64,000 bases of DNA from Blasia pusilla. Its lineage: Eukaryota; Marchantiophyta; Marchantiopsida; Blasiales. The position numbers were made by a program, and so were the translations under genes. The stretch is taken from NCBI GenBank assembly GCA_050084515.1, contig CM114273.1, positions 2,356,001 to 2,420,000 of the forward strand. The letters are read 5' to 3'. Below are positions 26,001-37,891 of this stretch, piece by piece (within the stretch, counting starts at the first letter, position 1; every line of letters starts with the position of its first letter). The notes under the pieces were generated by a model that was given only the letters and a program-made list of their open reading frames with translations, made no database searches and was not told the DNA's origin.

Positions 26001-28600
26001 TCAAATTGCCTAGTACCTCTTAAATTTTGGGTCTCAAGTCATCCTTCAAGCTAAAAGTATCTAGATATGTTCAGTTAGTGAGCTGATGAAACCCTCACCC
26101 TCCAACACATACAAATCAAGGACTTGGGACAAACTTAAATTCCTTGATAATCGAGAGACCTAAAAATACACTAGCACATCTAAAAATCCCAAGTGCCCAA
26201 TGGATCTCGAATTCGATATCTAAGCCTCATATTAACCTCTAAGGTTGGGGTCCAAAGTTGGACCCCTAGGATTTGGGTGGTTGTCAAAACCCCAATATCA
26301 ATCTCTTAGTCCATCCCATCCCCTTCATTCAACCCCTATGATTCCCAAGGTGAGAATCAGGTGCCAAACTCCCTTGAAGCATCTCCCCCTAATATATAGT
26401 TCCACAAATTTTAGCCCCTCCTTCATCCAAAGAATCCCACTTGGGCCGCTTCTTTTGGCCAAGGTAGCATGGAAACGGACAAGTCTGGACATGTCCATTG
26501 ACTTGCCTAACGGTTGTCTCACCCACAGCCGAGCCCCTAATGTACACCTCGGTTGTGCGAGGCTGTACCCATTTTGTAGCCCATATGAAGCATGCTTTTG
26601 TAGCCCGCATGAAGCCTATTAAGGCTTGCGTCTCGCTTCTATCACTCATGCCTTACTAATGAGACTCCCTCTTACATATGTCCATTTTAGTATGAGCCCA
26701 CTAGAATTCTAATGTTTTGCGTTGGCGCATATTTGCAATTGGTTGTGAAAAATCATACCACCAACTTGATTAAAGATATTTGCTCAACACTCCAAGGATT
26801 CTTACTTAGACATCGAACGAACCTACATATACTTGTGCACACACATGTTACTTGGAAAAAATATATTTTCCCATCACCCATAGTTAACACACACCAACCT
26901 TGAAGATCTTGATTTTAGTCAGTAGTGAAATGAGCTAGATACATTATTATGCATGTCATCCTTACCCATCCACTCATTTGAGTCTCCTACCAAACTATCA
27001 CCATTTGCAAGTAAGAAATCTTGATAAGTTCTACAGGGAAAGCCTTTTGCTCAAGATCATCGCAACCATAAAATACAAGATTTAGTCAAATAACCGTGTA
27101 TCCCAAACCAAAACAACTAGTGCCACCACTTTCAAGTTTGTTTCTAATTTGAGTAATCCACTCTCAATTACTCTCTTAATGCAGATTAACTTCCTATATC
27201 AACTCTTGATACTCAATCAACGTTGGGATTTATATCACATGAAATTAAACTACCTCCTAGAGAATTGATTCTATCTCATGGCAAAGGTATTTGTTGCCAT
27301 AGGTAAGGTAGAAGTTGACAACAATGCAAGCATATGACTTTCCATCCATATGCATGTTGCAATGTGGTGCTTAACACCTATTTGTCAATGTAGTAAGCTT
27401 ATTTTAACGTAGGGCTCATGGCCATCCACCTTTGTTAAGTTTGAAGAGGCCTCGATATAAAAAAATCTATGAAATATCTAATACATCCAAATTAGTGTCC
27501 ATTGTTACATGGTGGTTTATGTTTCTCAACACAAATCTTAGCATGACCATGAAAAATCTTGAGAAAAAGGAATTTTCATTCTTTCCACTATCACCGAAAT
27601 ATACTCCAAGATCATAGGCGCACTTTGTCTTTGCTCCAACAACAAGAAAAAAGCTCTATATGTTGCTTCATAAGTTTCACTTGGTTACCTTAAAAATTTG
27701 GACATTACACACTCTAAAATCACCAATAACCACAAGCTTCATAAGAGTTCTCTTCACTACAAGTCATAGGTTTTGGGGTTCCTTTTGTATTCCTCCCTTC
27801 CCTTCCTAACCTCTTTCCTTTGCTGATTGTGGTCTCGAATTCATGGGCTCTTTAATCCACTCCTTTAAGGGTAATGCGTTCTCCCATCTACATTATTATT
27901 ATAGAATATCTTTTTTATTTGTAAACATGCGACAACCAGATCCTCCTCTATGAACAAAAATAAATAAATAATAGTTTCACTCCCCTGCATGGCATGTGCT
28001 GTCTACTAGTCATTCTTATTCCGGACTCACTTATTCTCTATGGGAGACAATTATCCTGATTATCCAACAACAAAAACGAATAATTGAGGGGTTAGTCAAC
28101 CTTTGGAGCTGAAAACAACTTTGGCCGCATGTGGGTCCTTAGTGTCCTACGAAATATCAGGTCACCAGTAGCATAATAATGATCAGGCGTAAGAGTTCAA
28201 AACCGGTGGTGAAAAGTCAAATGAAAGCTCCCCCAGGGCAAACTTGCTGCCCGCACATATGAAAACTAGAGGAGAAAAGTCAAATGAAAATACCCTTAGC
28301 TCAACTTCTCCAAAGATGGGGAATGATGCGGAATAATGGGGCTAGACAGAAAGTGAGACGGTAGATAGTATAGAGCACTTTGAGGCATGACGCATGAGCA
28401 TATTTTTCTTCACTCCGAGAGCATGTGTTTAGGTGAACTCGAGGAAGGGCATGTTTTGCCCCCCATCCCCCTTCCCAAAAAAAACCATGTTTAGGTGAAC
28501 CTTGCATCATCATCCCACTCATGTCTCACAAGTGTGGATGAATGAGAAGTGGCATTTTTCAAACGCCATGCGTACAAGAGTTGTAGTCTACGCAACCCAA
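23039..28600. other. AT-rich gene-poor stretch
   Basis: No domain-bearing frame recognised on either strand. Short frames such as 26245-26622 (plus) and 26389-26649 (minus) overlap one another and resemble no family. Probably decayed repeats. Confidence 0.4.
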
Positions 28601-30834
28601 TGGGTCCCTTCGACCGAGAGATCGGTCACCACTCCAAACTCGTGAGAGATCTTCGGTGCCGCCGAGGGAAACACGCTGTGTGGGGTGTGACCTAATAAAT
28701 AGTTGGTGAGGAACCGAAGGAAAGAGCGGGTGATCGAGCTGAGAGAAGTGGTGTAACGATTTCCGGTTGTTGCTCTTCCATTGTGGGTATGTGTGTGTCT
28801 ATGAATGGACGGACGGATGGACGGACGGGTATCTCTGTTGGTGGAAAAGAATATAGAAAGGAGGCGTTTATTTTAAGTGAATCAGAGGAGGGGGATGTGA
28901 ATCTTGCTTTGCTCCTGGTTTTCGTGACGCGATGATTGCTGCTCAACGGCCGTTGGACCTTTGGGAGTCGTTCGTTCGTTCGGGAATGAACGGTTGGTGT
29001 TCGGGAAAGAAGCGACCTCCGTCGCCGATTCGGCCTTCCACGGTACGGCACGTCGCCTATTCGCTGGCGGCCCGGGCTGCCAACACGGGAGTCTGGACCC
29101 TGGAGCTTTCTTCTGGGGGACGAGAGAAGTGGAGGAGGCCGACCGGTGTAACTCTGACGCGTGGGGTGGATTGGAAAGGACGTGTGGATCCGAAGTGAAG
29201 AAACGGACGGGAACGAATCACCTCTCCGCTTTGGCGTGACGTCGCGCCGAAGTTACACTTCGCTTGTGGTTCCTGTCGACGGGAGGAGAACAGCGTTTCG
29301 TAGACCCCCGCTCTTTCCTCCCTCCCTTCATTCCCCCCCGCGGCTAACGCAGGGAACGTGATAATCGTGATGTTTCTCCAGTCTTTCTCGTGAGTTCGAA
29401 CTGTCGGGTTTAGAGGCACTTGTTTTCCAGAGGAAAACGTGGAAGTTTACTACCGAAGGGGTCCGGTAACGAAAAAGACATGGCACCGAGGAATAGTTTC
29501 TCAGCAGCAGCAGCAGCCCTTGAGCGAAGTCCCGACGACTCGTTTGGGATGGGTATCATGCAAATAGCGGACGCTTTTTGACACCGTCAGCTGCACTCGT
29601 GTTCTTTGTGATGGGATTGGTCCTCGGGCCTTCTTCGGTTGGAATGTTATATAGTTTTCAAAGAACGAACAACAAAAGTGCAATCCGGACGCTGGAAATA
29701 TTCGTGCGTTTGTGCCAAGGAGGCACTCCCACCGGAATCGTGTTTTCCAGTACAGCTCCCCTATCCGCAAACCGACACTCAAGCGCATCTCTCATGTTTG
29801 GCCATTACGTAAGAGCGATGGAAGAAGTGTTCGGTGATCAAATCATGATGTTTTCAATCACAAGAACCCCTTCTTGTGATTGAAAACATCATGTGGAAAG
29901 GAATCGAACGTGTCGGACAGAAAGTCCCTACGTTTCGAGTCACCACTCTTCACTATGTTCGTGTCCGAAAGTCCAGAGAAAGGGGAGGTGGTAGGAAATT
30001 TCATCTCGTGAAGGAAGGTAAACAACAGAGGGTCGAATAGCAAACAACTGCAGTGCGTTCGCTTATGTTCGGATCCACTGATAGCCTTTGCATGAACGCG
30101 CGTGAGTGGCTGAGAGACACTAAGAATAGCATCTCCGGGGACTTCGTCAGAGGATTGACGACCTCGGGAGGATACAGACGAAAAGTACCCGGAGATGGTT
30201 GAGACGTATACACACTTCCAGGGGGAAGCAAGCGAGACGCGTTCCTTGCCGGAGAGGGACTTGGCTAATCTGGACGGCTCACTAAAACAGGCGGGTTAGT
30301 TGCCATGCACTCCAAGTTTCAGGATAGAGCTGGTGACAGCATTTCGATCTGGAAGAGAGGGGAGGGGCGGGCGTCGCCTGGATAGAGATGGTGACAACCC
30401 GGGGCTTAATCCTGACCCACGCCAGTTAGAAGGAAACCCTAAACTCTTCGTATTTAGCAAGAAAGCAGCCCAGCTGTTCCCCCCGTACGGTCCGATCTTT
30501 TCTCGACGACGACCGCTACCTGGACGAATGAGTTCACTAAGTACACGCGTAAGTTGCACACGTTTGTACGTCACGTACGTCAATTCGGAGTTAGCGAGTA
30601 ATCAGGGGCCCGGAGCTTAAAATAAAACGAGAGCCCACTACTAAGTAGTACTATTCCTGGACAAAATTTGCGGATCTTCTCGTGCTCGAACAGTGTCTCG
30701 CACTCGTCCTGAGTCCTGAGCTCGGACGGGACCGATGCCGCTGCGGTGGTACTCACGGAAACGTTCCCATGCAGATCTCACGGATCCGAACGTGGGATAG
30801 AAACGGGAAGAACTACGCTGACGGCTCCAGCTCA
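28601..30834. other. GC-richer stretch with no recognised gene
   Basis: CpG-rich DNA to the left of the RAD54-related duplication. A minus-strand frame (28692-29051) ends in a short segment starting MEEQQPEIVTPLLS that could be a first coding exon, but I found no downstream partner exons. Frames at 29057-29419 (minus), 29578-29883 (plus) and 30300-30620 (plus) lack recognisable domains. A (cag)n run lies at about 29502-29517. Confidence 0.35.
29844..29893. repeat. Perfect short-loop inverted repeat
   Basis: Arms of 23 bases (29844-29866 and 29871-29893; core tttcaatcacaagaa) are perfectly complementary around a cccc loop. Origin and function unknown: it could be a template-switch mutation, a hairpin RNA source or an assembly fold-back. 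Confidence 0.95.
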
Positions 30835-31348
30835 CACCCCCGAGACTCGACTGGACTGCTGCGTTTCGTAGCTCGACTTTGTTGGGTCGACCTTATCTCT
30901 TAACGGTTTACACATGATAGATAGAGCCGAGGCTTTGCGCCATGTGCGCATTGAGCTGGATCCATCGTGACTTATCCCCACTAACTCGACGTGATACACT
31001 GCCGCTTCCGTGATTACAGCCCCAAAACCGATCCAAGCTTCTCCGCAGTCCGTGGCGACCGGCGGTCCCGGCGAAATTACGCGACAACGCAGCGAGAGTA
31101 TATATATATATAGACTATAATACATAATAATACAATACACCATTGCTACCGAGCCGACATTTGGACAAGTCACTGGATCGTCGCGTGTGGAGTCTGTGGA
31201 CCGTTGTGGGATGAAAGTCCCGCAATGGACGACGACGGATCGCGGACAACAGTCTAAGTTAAGGAGGGCAGCCGAAAAGCTTTCCGTTTTAGAGCTGACC
31301 GTTTTTTTCCTCAGCGTTCCCCCCCTGCCTGCCTACTTCTAATTATTG

Positions 31349-31393
31349 GGTTCGAACTATACGGAGAACGGTGTTCTCCGTACAGTTCGAACC
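31349..31393. repeat. Short-loop inverted repeat (first of an overlapping pair)
   Basis: 21-base arms (ggttcgaactatacggagaa... and its complement) with a 3-base loop and one mismatch. The last two bases overlap the next inverted repeat. No counterpart in the homologous stretch near 60.4 kb. Confidence 0.92.
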
Positions 31394-31439
31394 GGATGAG
31401 AGTAATCCTCAGCGAGAGCTGAGGATTACTATCATCCGG
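31392..31439. repeat. Short-loop inverted repeat (second of an overlapping pair)
   Basis: 21-base arms starting ccggatgagagtaatcctca with a 6-base loop (cgagag) and one mismatch. It follows directly on the previous hairpin. Confidence 0.92.
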
Positions 31440-32445
31440 TGTGCGACTGTAGCGATCTACGCTCGCGTGAAACAGATTACGCCTGTGAATCTTGCGCACC
31501 TGACCGGACAAATGTGCAGTAACATGTCGGTCTCGATCGGACCAGGCTCGCGGAGCAGCCAAAAGGAGCGAAAGGAGCAAACGTGTCAGAACCAAAGAAA
31601 TGACCGTGGAAACGACCGCTGTGACTGTGTGTGCAGGGAATTTCCAGGTACCGGACAGCAAAGCACGTGTGCATTCCAAACCCGGATGTCAGGCTGCGAA
31701 GCTGTGAGTGTGTCGTGGAAAAGGACATTTCATACGCCTTGCGAGCCTCCACCAATGAGTGACAGAAATGCTCTACGACATATCTCAAGGCCAGAGCGAC
31801 TGACTGGTCATACAAAGTCGTCATCCTCATTGACTTCCTCGTAGCCATTCTCCATTCCCATCAGCGACGCCTTCTTGCGTATGCTCTCTGGGTCCAGATG
31901 CTTACAATCGCGTTTGCTGGGAGCACTATCAGGAGCCGCTAATTTAGGCTTTTGGCTTCCAAGTAAGCTACTGGAACCCAACAAAGAACAAAGAACAATT
32001 ATTCATTCAAACGAGTCCAAGGCTTTAGCAAACCACCCCCATCGTTCGATCTACTCTGCATTGTGTGTATCTCTATCGGTCAGACACCGGAGGACTTTCG
32101 AACCTGCTCTGCTTTGAAGCTTATCAACAAACAAACGCACGCACACACAAACTCCAAACGCGCCGCCACTTCTCTCCGAACTCGCAGAGGGAACGGCAGC
32201 CGAAGTTGACTCCTCCGAAGCCAGCTTCCCATCGTCTTGACGAGTGAAAGTGAACAAGACACCTGCACCAGTTGACGGAAGTTGCATACTGTCAAGATAA
32301 CCCCTTCGTCGTGACCTGAGCGAGTCCGTAATTAACCGTCGTCGGGCACTCATATAATTCTGATATAAAATAGTCACATCGCTCACAAGTGCCCGGTCGT
32401 GTGCTGCGAGCTGGAATGATGAGCCCAACATTGGAATTGAGGTAT

Positions 32446-32816
32446 TCTTCCAAGCGTGTCCCTATCTGATCCACGAACATATACATACATACACGTCCTG
32501 AGAGCCAAAATAGCGTAAGCCCAGTGATTAAAATAAACATAAATGAAAACTATCTGCTTGCGAAGTGTGCCGAACTGCGGACATCAGACTAAAAGTATGA
32601 GTGAAAATAGAAATCCGGACCTGTCTCTCCTGTTTTCTTCAAAGCGCGTCCCTATCTGATCCACAAACATACTCGTCCAGAGAGCCAAAAAAGCGTAAAC
32701 CCAGTGATTAAAAACATTAAAGAAAGAAAACCTATCTGCTTGCAAAGTGTGCCGAACTGGGGACAACACCAGACTATAAATATGAGCGAAAATAGAAATT
32801 CGGACCTGCCTCTCCT
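32446..32816. repeat. Tandem duplication (about 185 bp) inside the RAD54 pseudogene
   Basis: Two successive versions of gtccctatctgatccac ... cccagtgattaaaa ... ctatctgcttgc ... aatagaaat(c/t)cggacctg lie at about 32446-32632 and 32636-32816. In the intact gene this region is single (about 61490-61640) and spans the intron between two exons plus their edges. The duplication would have doubled a splice acceptor, another sign of relaxed constraint. Confidence 0.88.
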
Positions 32817-35800
32817 AAGCTCACTGCTTGTTGTCGAGGCATCCGGGAACTTCTGCCAAATGCCGTATCTCTACGTAAGCAGCATTCGCAAACTCCTACG
32901 GCTCTTGCTGGATGTGAGACTTCGTGCTCTTCGCCGACTTCTGCACTGGCCTGGCCGGTTGTGGCGTTCCCCCTTTTCTTTATTCCTGATGGATTTTCCA
33001 TCACCCGCTTTTTATTTTTATTGAGGTTTTCTTTTCTTCTGCACTGTGAGCCTTCTGCGGACGTGCATCGAGTACCTTGAATTTTCTCATCAAGTGGAGC
33101 GATTTCTAAATTCTTGTTGTGGAGATGATGCTCGCAAACCAGCATATCCTCGTCGTCAATCTTCTGGTACAACCGATGGGATAAAAAAACAAACTCCATG
33201 AAAATTGTTCTCAATAGCCTTCATCGACACTCGTCCGTCGCACGGAAGTTGAAGCTAATTCTACAAACCTGTGCCTTGCCATCAGTGTCTTGCTCCTCGC
33301 TGACCATCTTTTAGAGTCCTTCTTTGGATACTTGTCGCTGGTAAGCCTGCAAAACTGGTCATTAGGATTCAATTCTAACCGTAACAGTGTCGATGATTCT
33401 TGGGTACATATTTTAAAGTGGGCCGGTCGAATCCACTGATATGAAGACTCGTGAATCTTAGACAAGCAGCCAACACCCACCTTCTCTTACATGGCCCCAG
33501 CGGCCAGAAATATGTGAATGAACACTCCTGTTCTTTTGTCTTTCTTGCCAAACACAAGCCGCTGCCTGCCGGCCAATACAGATAATGAAGGTAAGAGAAC
33601 TCGAGATCATGAGATCATATGGGCATACCAGTCACACTTTCCTACAACTGTGACGAAAACCAACAGGCCAAGCGCGTCGGAGAAAAGATTGCTGGTACTT
33701 ATCCCTTACGAATAGGAAGTGGAGAAAACTTCGGATTTTAGTCGTGGATCAAACCTGCTTGTCAGTCGCAGGGTCGCAGTCAGGGTGGAATAATGCTAGA
33801 CGTTTGCCGACGATCAGACTCAAGCAGCAACCACCAGATATGCTTCTCAGCAAACTCGTGAACTCATTTTGCAATTATGAGATTCATTTCAGAACTTGCA
33901 GTGGAATGACCATTTTCGAAACCTACCTCTGATCCACACTTCGAATCGCAAGGAGCTAGGCAGGACAAGACTATGGTCATCCTCTTGGGAACATGGAATT
34001 AGAAGCTGAAAATTGATGCCTCCAGTACTTGGAATAGACAAATCAGTACCTGAGCAGCATCGCTAAATCTTTTACCAAATTTTTTCTTGTGCTGATGGAG
34101 GTCGTTCCATCTAGTGTGACGTCTGTATGCAGATTTGAACAAAGAAACTCAGTCTGAGGAGAAATGGTGGTCACCGGTAAGACACGACCAAACTAGACTT
34201 TTCGAAACACGTCTGTTGGCGTTCAGCAACTTACGCTAATTCGTCGCGTTCACGTGCAAGACAGAACGCATCTTCCAGGATTTTCAAGCATTATTTGCTC
34301 ATAAAGACCAAGAATCCCGATTATAAATATTGACATAATATTGTTGCATTTCGAACTCCAAACGACTATCATCTTTGCAAAACAGAAGGTTAAATTTTAT
34401 GATCTGTACTGAAATCTTCCAATTGTAGCAGAAATATTTCATGCCTGGAAACAGATTCGCATATGGCTTCAAGCTGAGTGGTCCCTACGATTATGCCCAT
34501 ATACTTCACATGTCCTTGCTAAAAGAGGGATAATGATCAGTCGATCATGATTGCTGCTCTCCTGTGTGTAATCGGAGTCCAACACAATTCGTTTATCCCT
34601 CGTTTGACAAAAAGTCGACAAGTAGAGAGATAACATAGCCAGCTTCCCTCATATCTCGATCCAACTTCCATCAACAGCTGCTGACATTCCCATGCTCAAT
34701 GCATTCAAGAATTCATTGTCGGAAACTACTTCTACAGAAAAATTAATTCCCCGACTCTTCGGAGTAACATCATAAGATTCCCCATAACACAAGTCCAAGT
34801 ACCTTCAGGAATTCCCTCAAACCGTGCCTAGAAAAGTACTTGACACATTGTTCAAAACCTGCCACTAGTGAAAAAAAAAAGTACGCATAAAGTGTCGTAC
34901 ACGACCTACACCATTTGATAGGTTTGTAGCTGTTAGTAGAAGGCTTCAAGCGATGAGACAATCGCAGGGTGCAAATGGTATGTATACATTGATGCTGGAG
35001 AATCATTTTCTGTCAAAGGCCATGTTATACGTTTAACAGAGACATCACCATGGACAGTACAAGACGAGGCTGCACATACAATCATGTACAAGTGAATGTA
35101 TTACAGACTAGTCGAGATTTTTATAAGATATGATTTTGTGAGATACCCGACTAAACCCTAAGAGCTAAATAACGAGAAAGTCTTGTTTTGGGATGATTGT
35201 ATAGCTTCTTCAGCAGAGCAGTGATGGAGACCAGCAGGCAAGAGCAAGATTCGTTTTGTCTTCCAGGACTCGACGCACCTGAGCCAGCCATAACATGTGG
35301 TCAGATGCAAGAATGATTTTAAAGCTACCTGCGCCAAAAGCAGTATATGTTGGAACGTTGTCAAGTTCCGAATCAGATTAGTAATAGGAGGCCCGAACAG
35401 CGATTCATAAACGGTTTCAGTTGAACATCCGTCAACTTCCAGTAAACCACTTAAACGATCTGCATCGATACAACACAAATCCGACTTGCGACATTGTTCA
35501 AGTTTCTCAAGATGTAAAACATACTTGGAAGAGTAATAATCACAAGTTTTACGATTCAGTTTCAGTTTCTAAAAAAAATTCCACACAGTCACAAAGGTAA
35601 TAGTGAGGACACCTTTAAAGTACATACAGAATAGACCTACGCTCTATTTGAACTCTCTTCTGTAGAGACTACATATAAGTAAACACTGGAAACGTTCAAG
35701 TTCCAAATTTGTACCTTGGGGGGGAGATGCTTCGAAAGTTGAGTGTTGTTCCTCCTCAAAATAAACTGCAGAGCAGCGTGCAAAAGAGATTCACATTATT

Positions 35801-36100
35801 ACATGGTAACAGGAACATTCGAGAGACCCAAATCGGGAAGGTTAGATAAACAAGCTACCAAACAGGACTGCAGCTTGATGTTACCTGATTCACTTTTTCG
35901 CTGAGATATCCGTTTTCTCTCTCAAACTTATGGCATTCATAAAGTCAAAACGAATCCTGCTCCTCGAGGAGTTTTTTGCTTCTCGAGAGTTAAAACTCTT
36001 CTCGATCTTTCTGCTATGAACCATGAGACATGACACATTGACAAGCACTAGACTACTTCTGGAACACTCTGAAAATGGCTTTCTTTCCTTCCATGACTAT

Positions 36101-36218
36101 TGAGGGCCTATACTTTACTTCAGTCAGGAAGTTACCAAATCTAATGGAGAATGTAAATTTCATGCCTCCTTTGATTTGTTGACTTCCTGACTGAAGTGAA
36201 GTAAAGTATAGGCCCTCA
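36101..36218. repeat. Inverted repeat with about 48-base loop
   Basis: The left arm starts tgagggcctatactttactt (36101-36132). The right arm (36182-36218) is its complement with one 5-base insertion. It sits where the pseudogene's ATPase exons should be. Confidence 0.9.
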
Positions 36219-36398
36219 TTACGTGCTCCATTAGAATCCGTTTGCTGCAAAACTCCATGAGTGTCCGATTGTGTATGTCGGTTGTCCCTCATTATTCAAT
36301 TTGCGTCGTTTATACCCAAAACATACTTTCCCATTATGTTCATACTATCTTAACCCTCTCCAAATGGGAACCCCATATTCATGATGTATCTTGTCTTT

Positions 36399-36451
36399 GT
36401 ATGCGGAGTAAAGACAAGGTATGAACCCAACCTTGTCTTCACTCCACATAC
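36399..36451. repeat. Short-loop inverted repeat
   Basis: 21-base arms (36399-36419 and 36431-36451; core aagacaagg / ccttgtctt) with an 11-base loop and two mismatches. Confidence 0.88.
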
Positions 36452-37891
36452 TTCTTCAAAATCTTCTAGTTGACCGAGGTATTAAAGAAAAGAAACGAAG
36501 AAAGGGATGAGATACCTCTATAGACTGTCACACGAGTACAGATGGATGATATGTTAAGTGCGATCATTACCAAAGGAATTCGGTGTACCCCATGTCATCC
36601 ACGAGAATGAACCACATCTTGCCATTTTATCCTCCACACACACAATCATGACTTTTACTCCCTCCCTACACGTCCACCAAAACTAAGCCCTAAACCCTTA
36701 AAACCTCTTCTGCAAGAAAATAAATAATCTAGTCCGCCACAAAAAGAAAAATCCCTTCGTGTATTCGCTCGCACTAGTATATTTCACGTAAACACAGCCA
36801 TCGCTCTGATCATGGTGCTTACACCTCCAACTCGCAAGATCCATGGGGAGTAGCTACACAGCAATAGGAATGACCATTGGAGTCGACTGTGCATCATTCG
36901 AATCGGGCAATCCGGGAGGAACAGAAGGACCAGTAGTGAGTGCGTTTGCCAAATGAGGTGGAAAATCTTAACTTGCAAGGAAGTGATCCGATTTCTTTCG
37001 ATTATGGTCACTGTTGATGCGGACGCAGAAGCTTCACTAGAACAGCACCGACGATTACACGCGGAGCTGCAGAAGGACGGTCACCCAAGGTCTTGAGCCC
37101 CTGCCATAGCACCAGAGATTCGTCATCTTTGAGCCTTTGGGAACTCCGGAGGTAGTAGTTCTAATGGAGCACGTAAATCGGTGAGAGGGACACATGCCTC
37201 TCTAGGAAGAAATCGCTTGCGAGCCGAAAGGCGACGTCTGTGGTCCGGCGTGGAGCTCGCGGCACTTCGTGGACATCTGGTTCATCTGGTGCACAAAGCA
37301 CATTCGTAATCAGCGCTTTTCTCCTCACTATCAGATCCTCACTGAAAGAAGGAATTGAGCAGTGGGATAGCAATTAAAGACACGATAGGAATGTGCAGAG
37401 TGAAACAGGGTAGCAGGAAAGGAAAGTGGGAAACTAGGACTGTAACAACTCCCCCGAATTGTAAACATAAAATAGGAAACACGAGCACCACGAGCAGAGA
37501 AGGAGTTTTACTGCTAAACTCGATACAATCTGTACAATAATGAGGCCTCCGGATAACTAAGGGAACACGTTAAGATTACGATAGTTTCTACTTGTAATGA
37601 TGTTCATGGACGGTCTCGTGATTGATTGACATCAGTGTCACACGATTACGCTGAAGTGTTTGGTTTAATCGAAGACGTCCACAAAATTTGCGGAGCACTG
37701 ACATGTCCGAAAACGAACTCGAATTCTGACGTTAGACGAGAGGCAATACCAGCGGACTTCGTAACTTCTGTACTGCCATCGTCCTCTTCTGCGCTGTCGT
37801 CATCGTCCTCGCTACTGCAAACACACGATTCAAATGACGAATCGTCGCTGGAAAAAGCTTGTACTCCTTCCTTCACCTTCTCATCCACCAT

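Larger units (their letters stand above)
30835..35480. repeat. Segmental duplication, left copy (pairs with 59935-64000)
   Basis: Beginning near ccgagactcgactggact, this stretch aligns in the same orientation with the DNA starting near 59938 (aagactcgaccggact). The match runs through non-coding DNA (e.g. 31700-31760 versus 60700-60760, both with tttcatac and a gatgagtgacag-like phrase), then through RAD54 exons and introns. Divergence is substantial, so the duplication is old. The outer limits are approximate, and the right copy continues off the window. Confidence 0.88.
31808..37891 (-). pseudogene. RAD54: RAD54-like SNF2 helicase pseudogene
   Basis: Decayed paralogue of the gene at 60819-63900. 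The likely old start is ATG 37891-37889, followed by an acidic Ser/Asp/Glu-rich N-terminus (SSEDDDDSAEEDDGS) typical of RAD54. A second exon (about 37341-37011) shows a GNL-like IVRRKAL block, then in shifted frames SARKRFLPRE, LVLWQG and LVKLLRPHQQ, the lead-in to the ATPase domain. The ATPase core with Walker A and DEAH boxes was not found between 36.7 and 35.5 kb. After it come a frameshifted exon ending KKLYNHPK (about 35170) with no GT donor, an exon at about 34.6 kb with TGA inside the SGKM-equivalent, mutated helicase motifs at about 33.8 kb, TAA/TAG-type breaks at 33.5 and 33.3 kb, and a C-terminus that still ends DDDFV (stop 31808-31810). It clearly cannot make protein. Confidence 0.9.

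Noticed and set aside
28692-28778. First exon of a transporter (MEEQQPEIVTPLLS start)
   Set aside because: Acidic-dileucine-like start only; no downstream exon or transmembrane segment found.
31349-31393. tRNA gene (ggttcgaac word)
   Set aside because: The word is part of a simple inverted repeat; no acceptor stem, D arm or anticodon arm can be built.
31371-31844. 157-codon plus-strand ORF opposite the RAD54 pseudogene
   Set aside because: It is antisense to homologous DNA and overlaps the hairpin pair. A related frame occurs at 60727-61059 only because the DNA is duplicated. No domain.
32774-33214. 146-codon minus ORF
   Set aside because: It overlaps decayed RAD54 exon and intron DNA; the frame crosses introns of the intact copy, so it is a chance frame.
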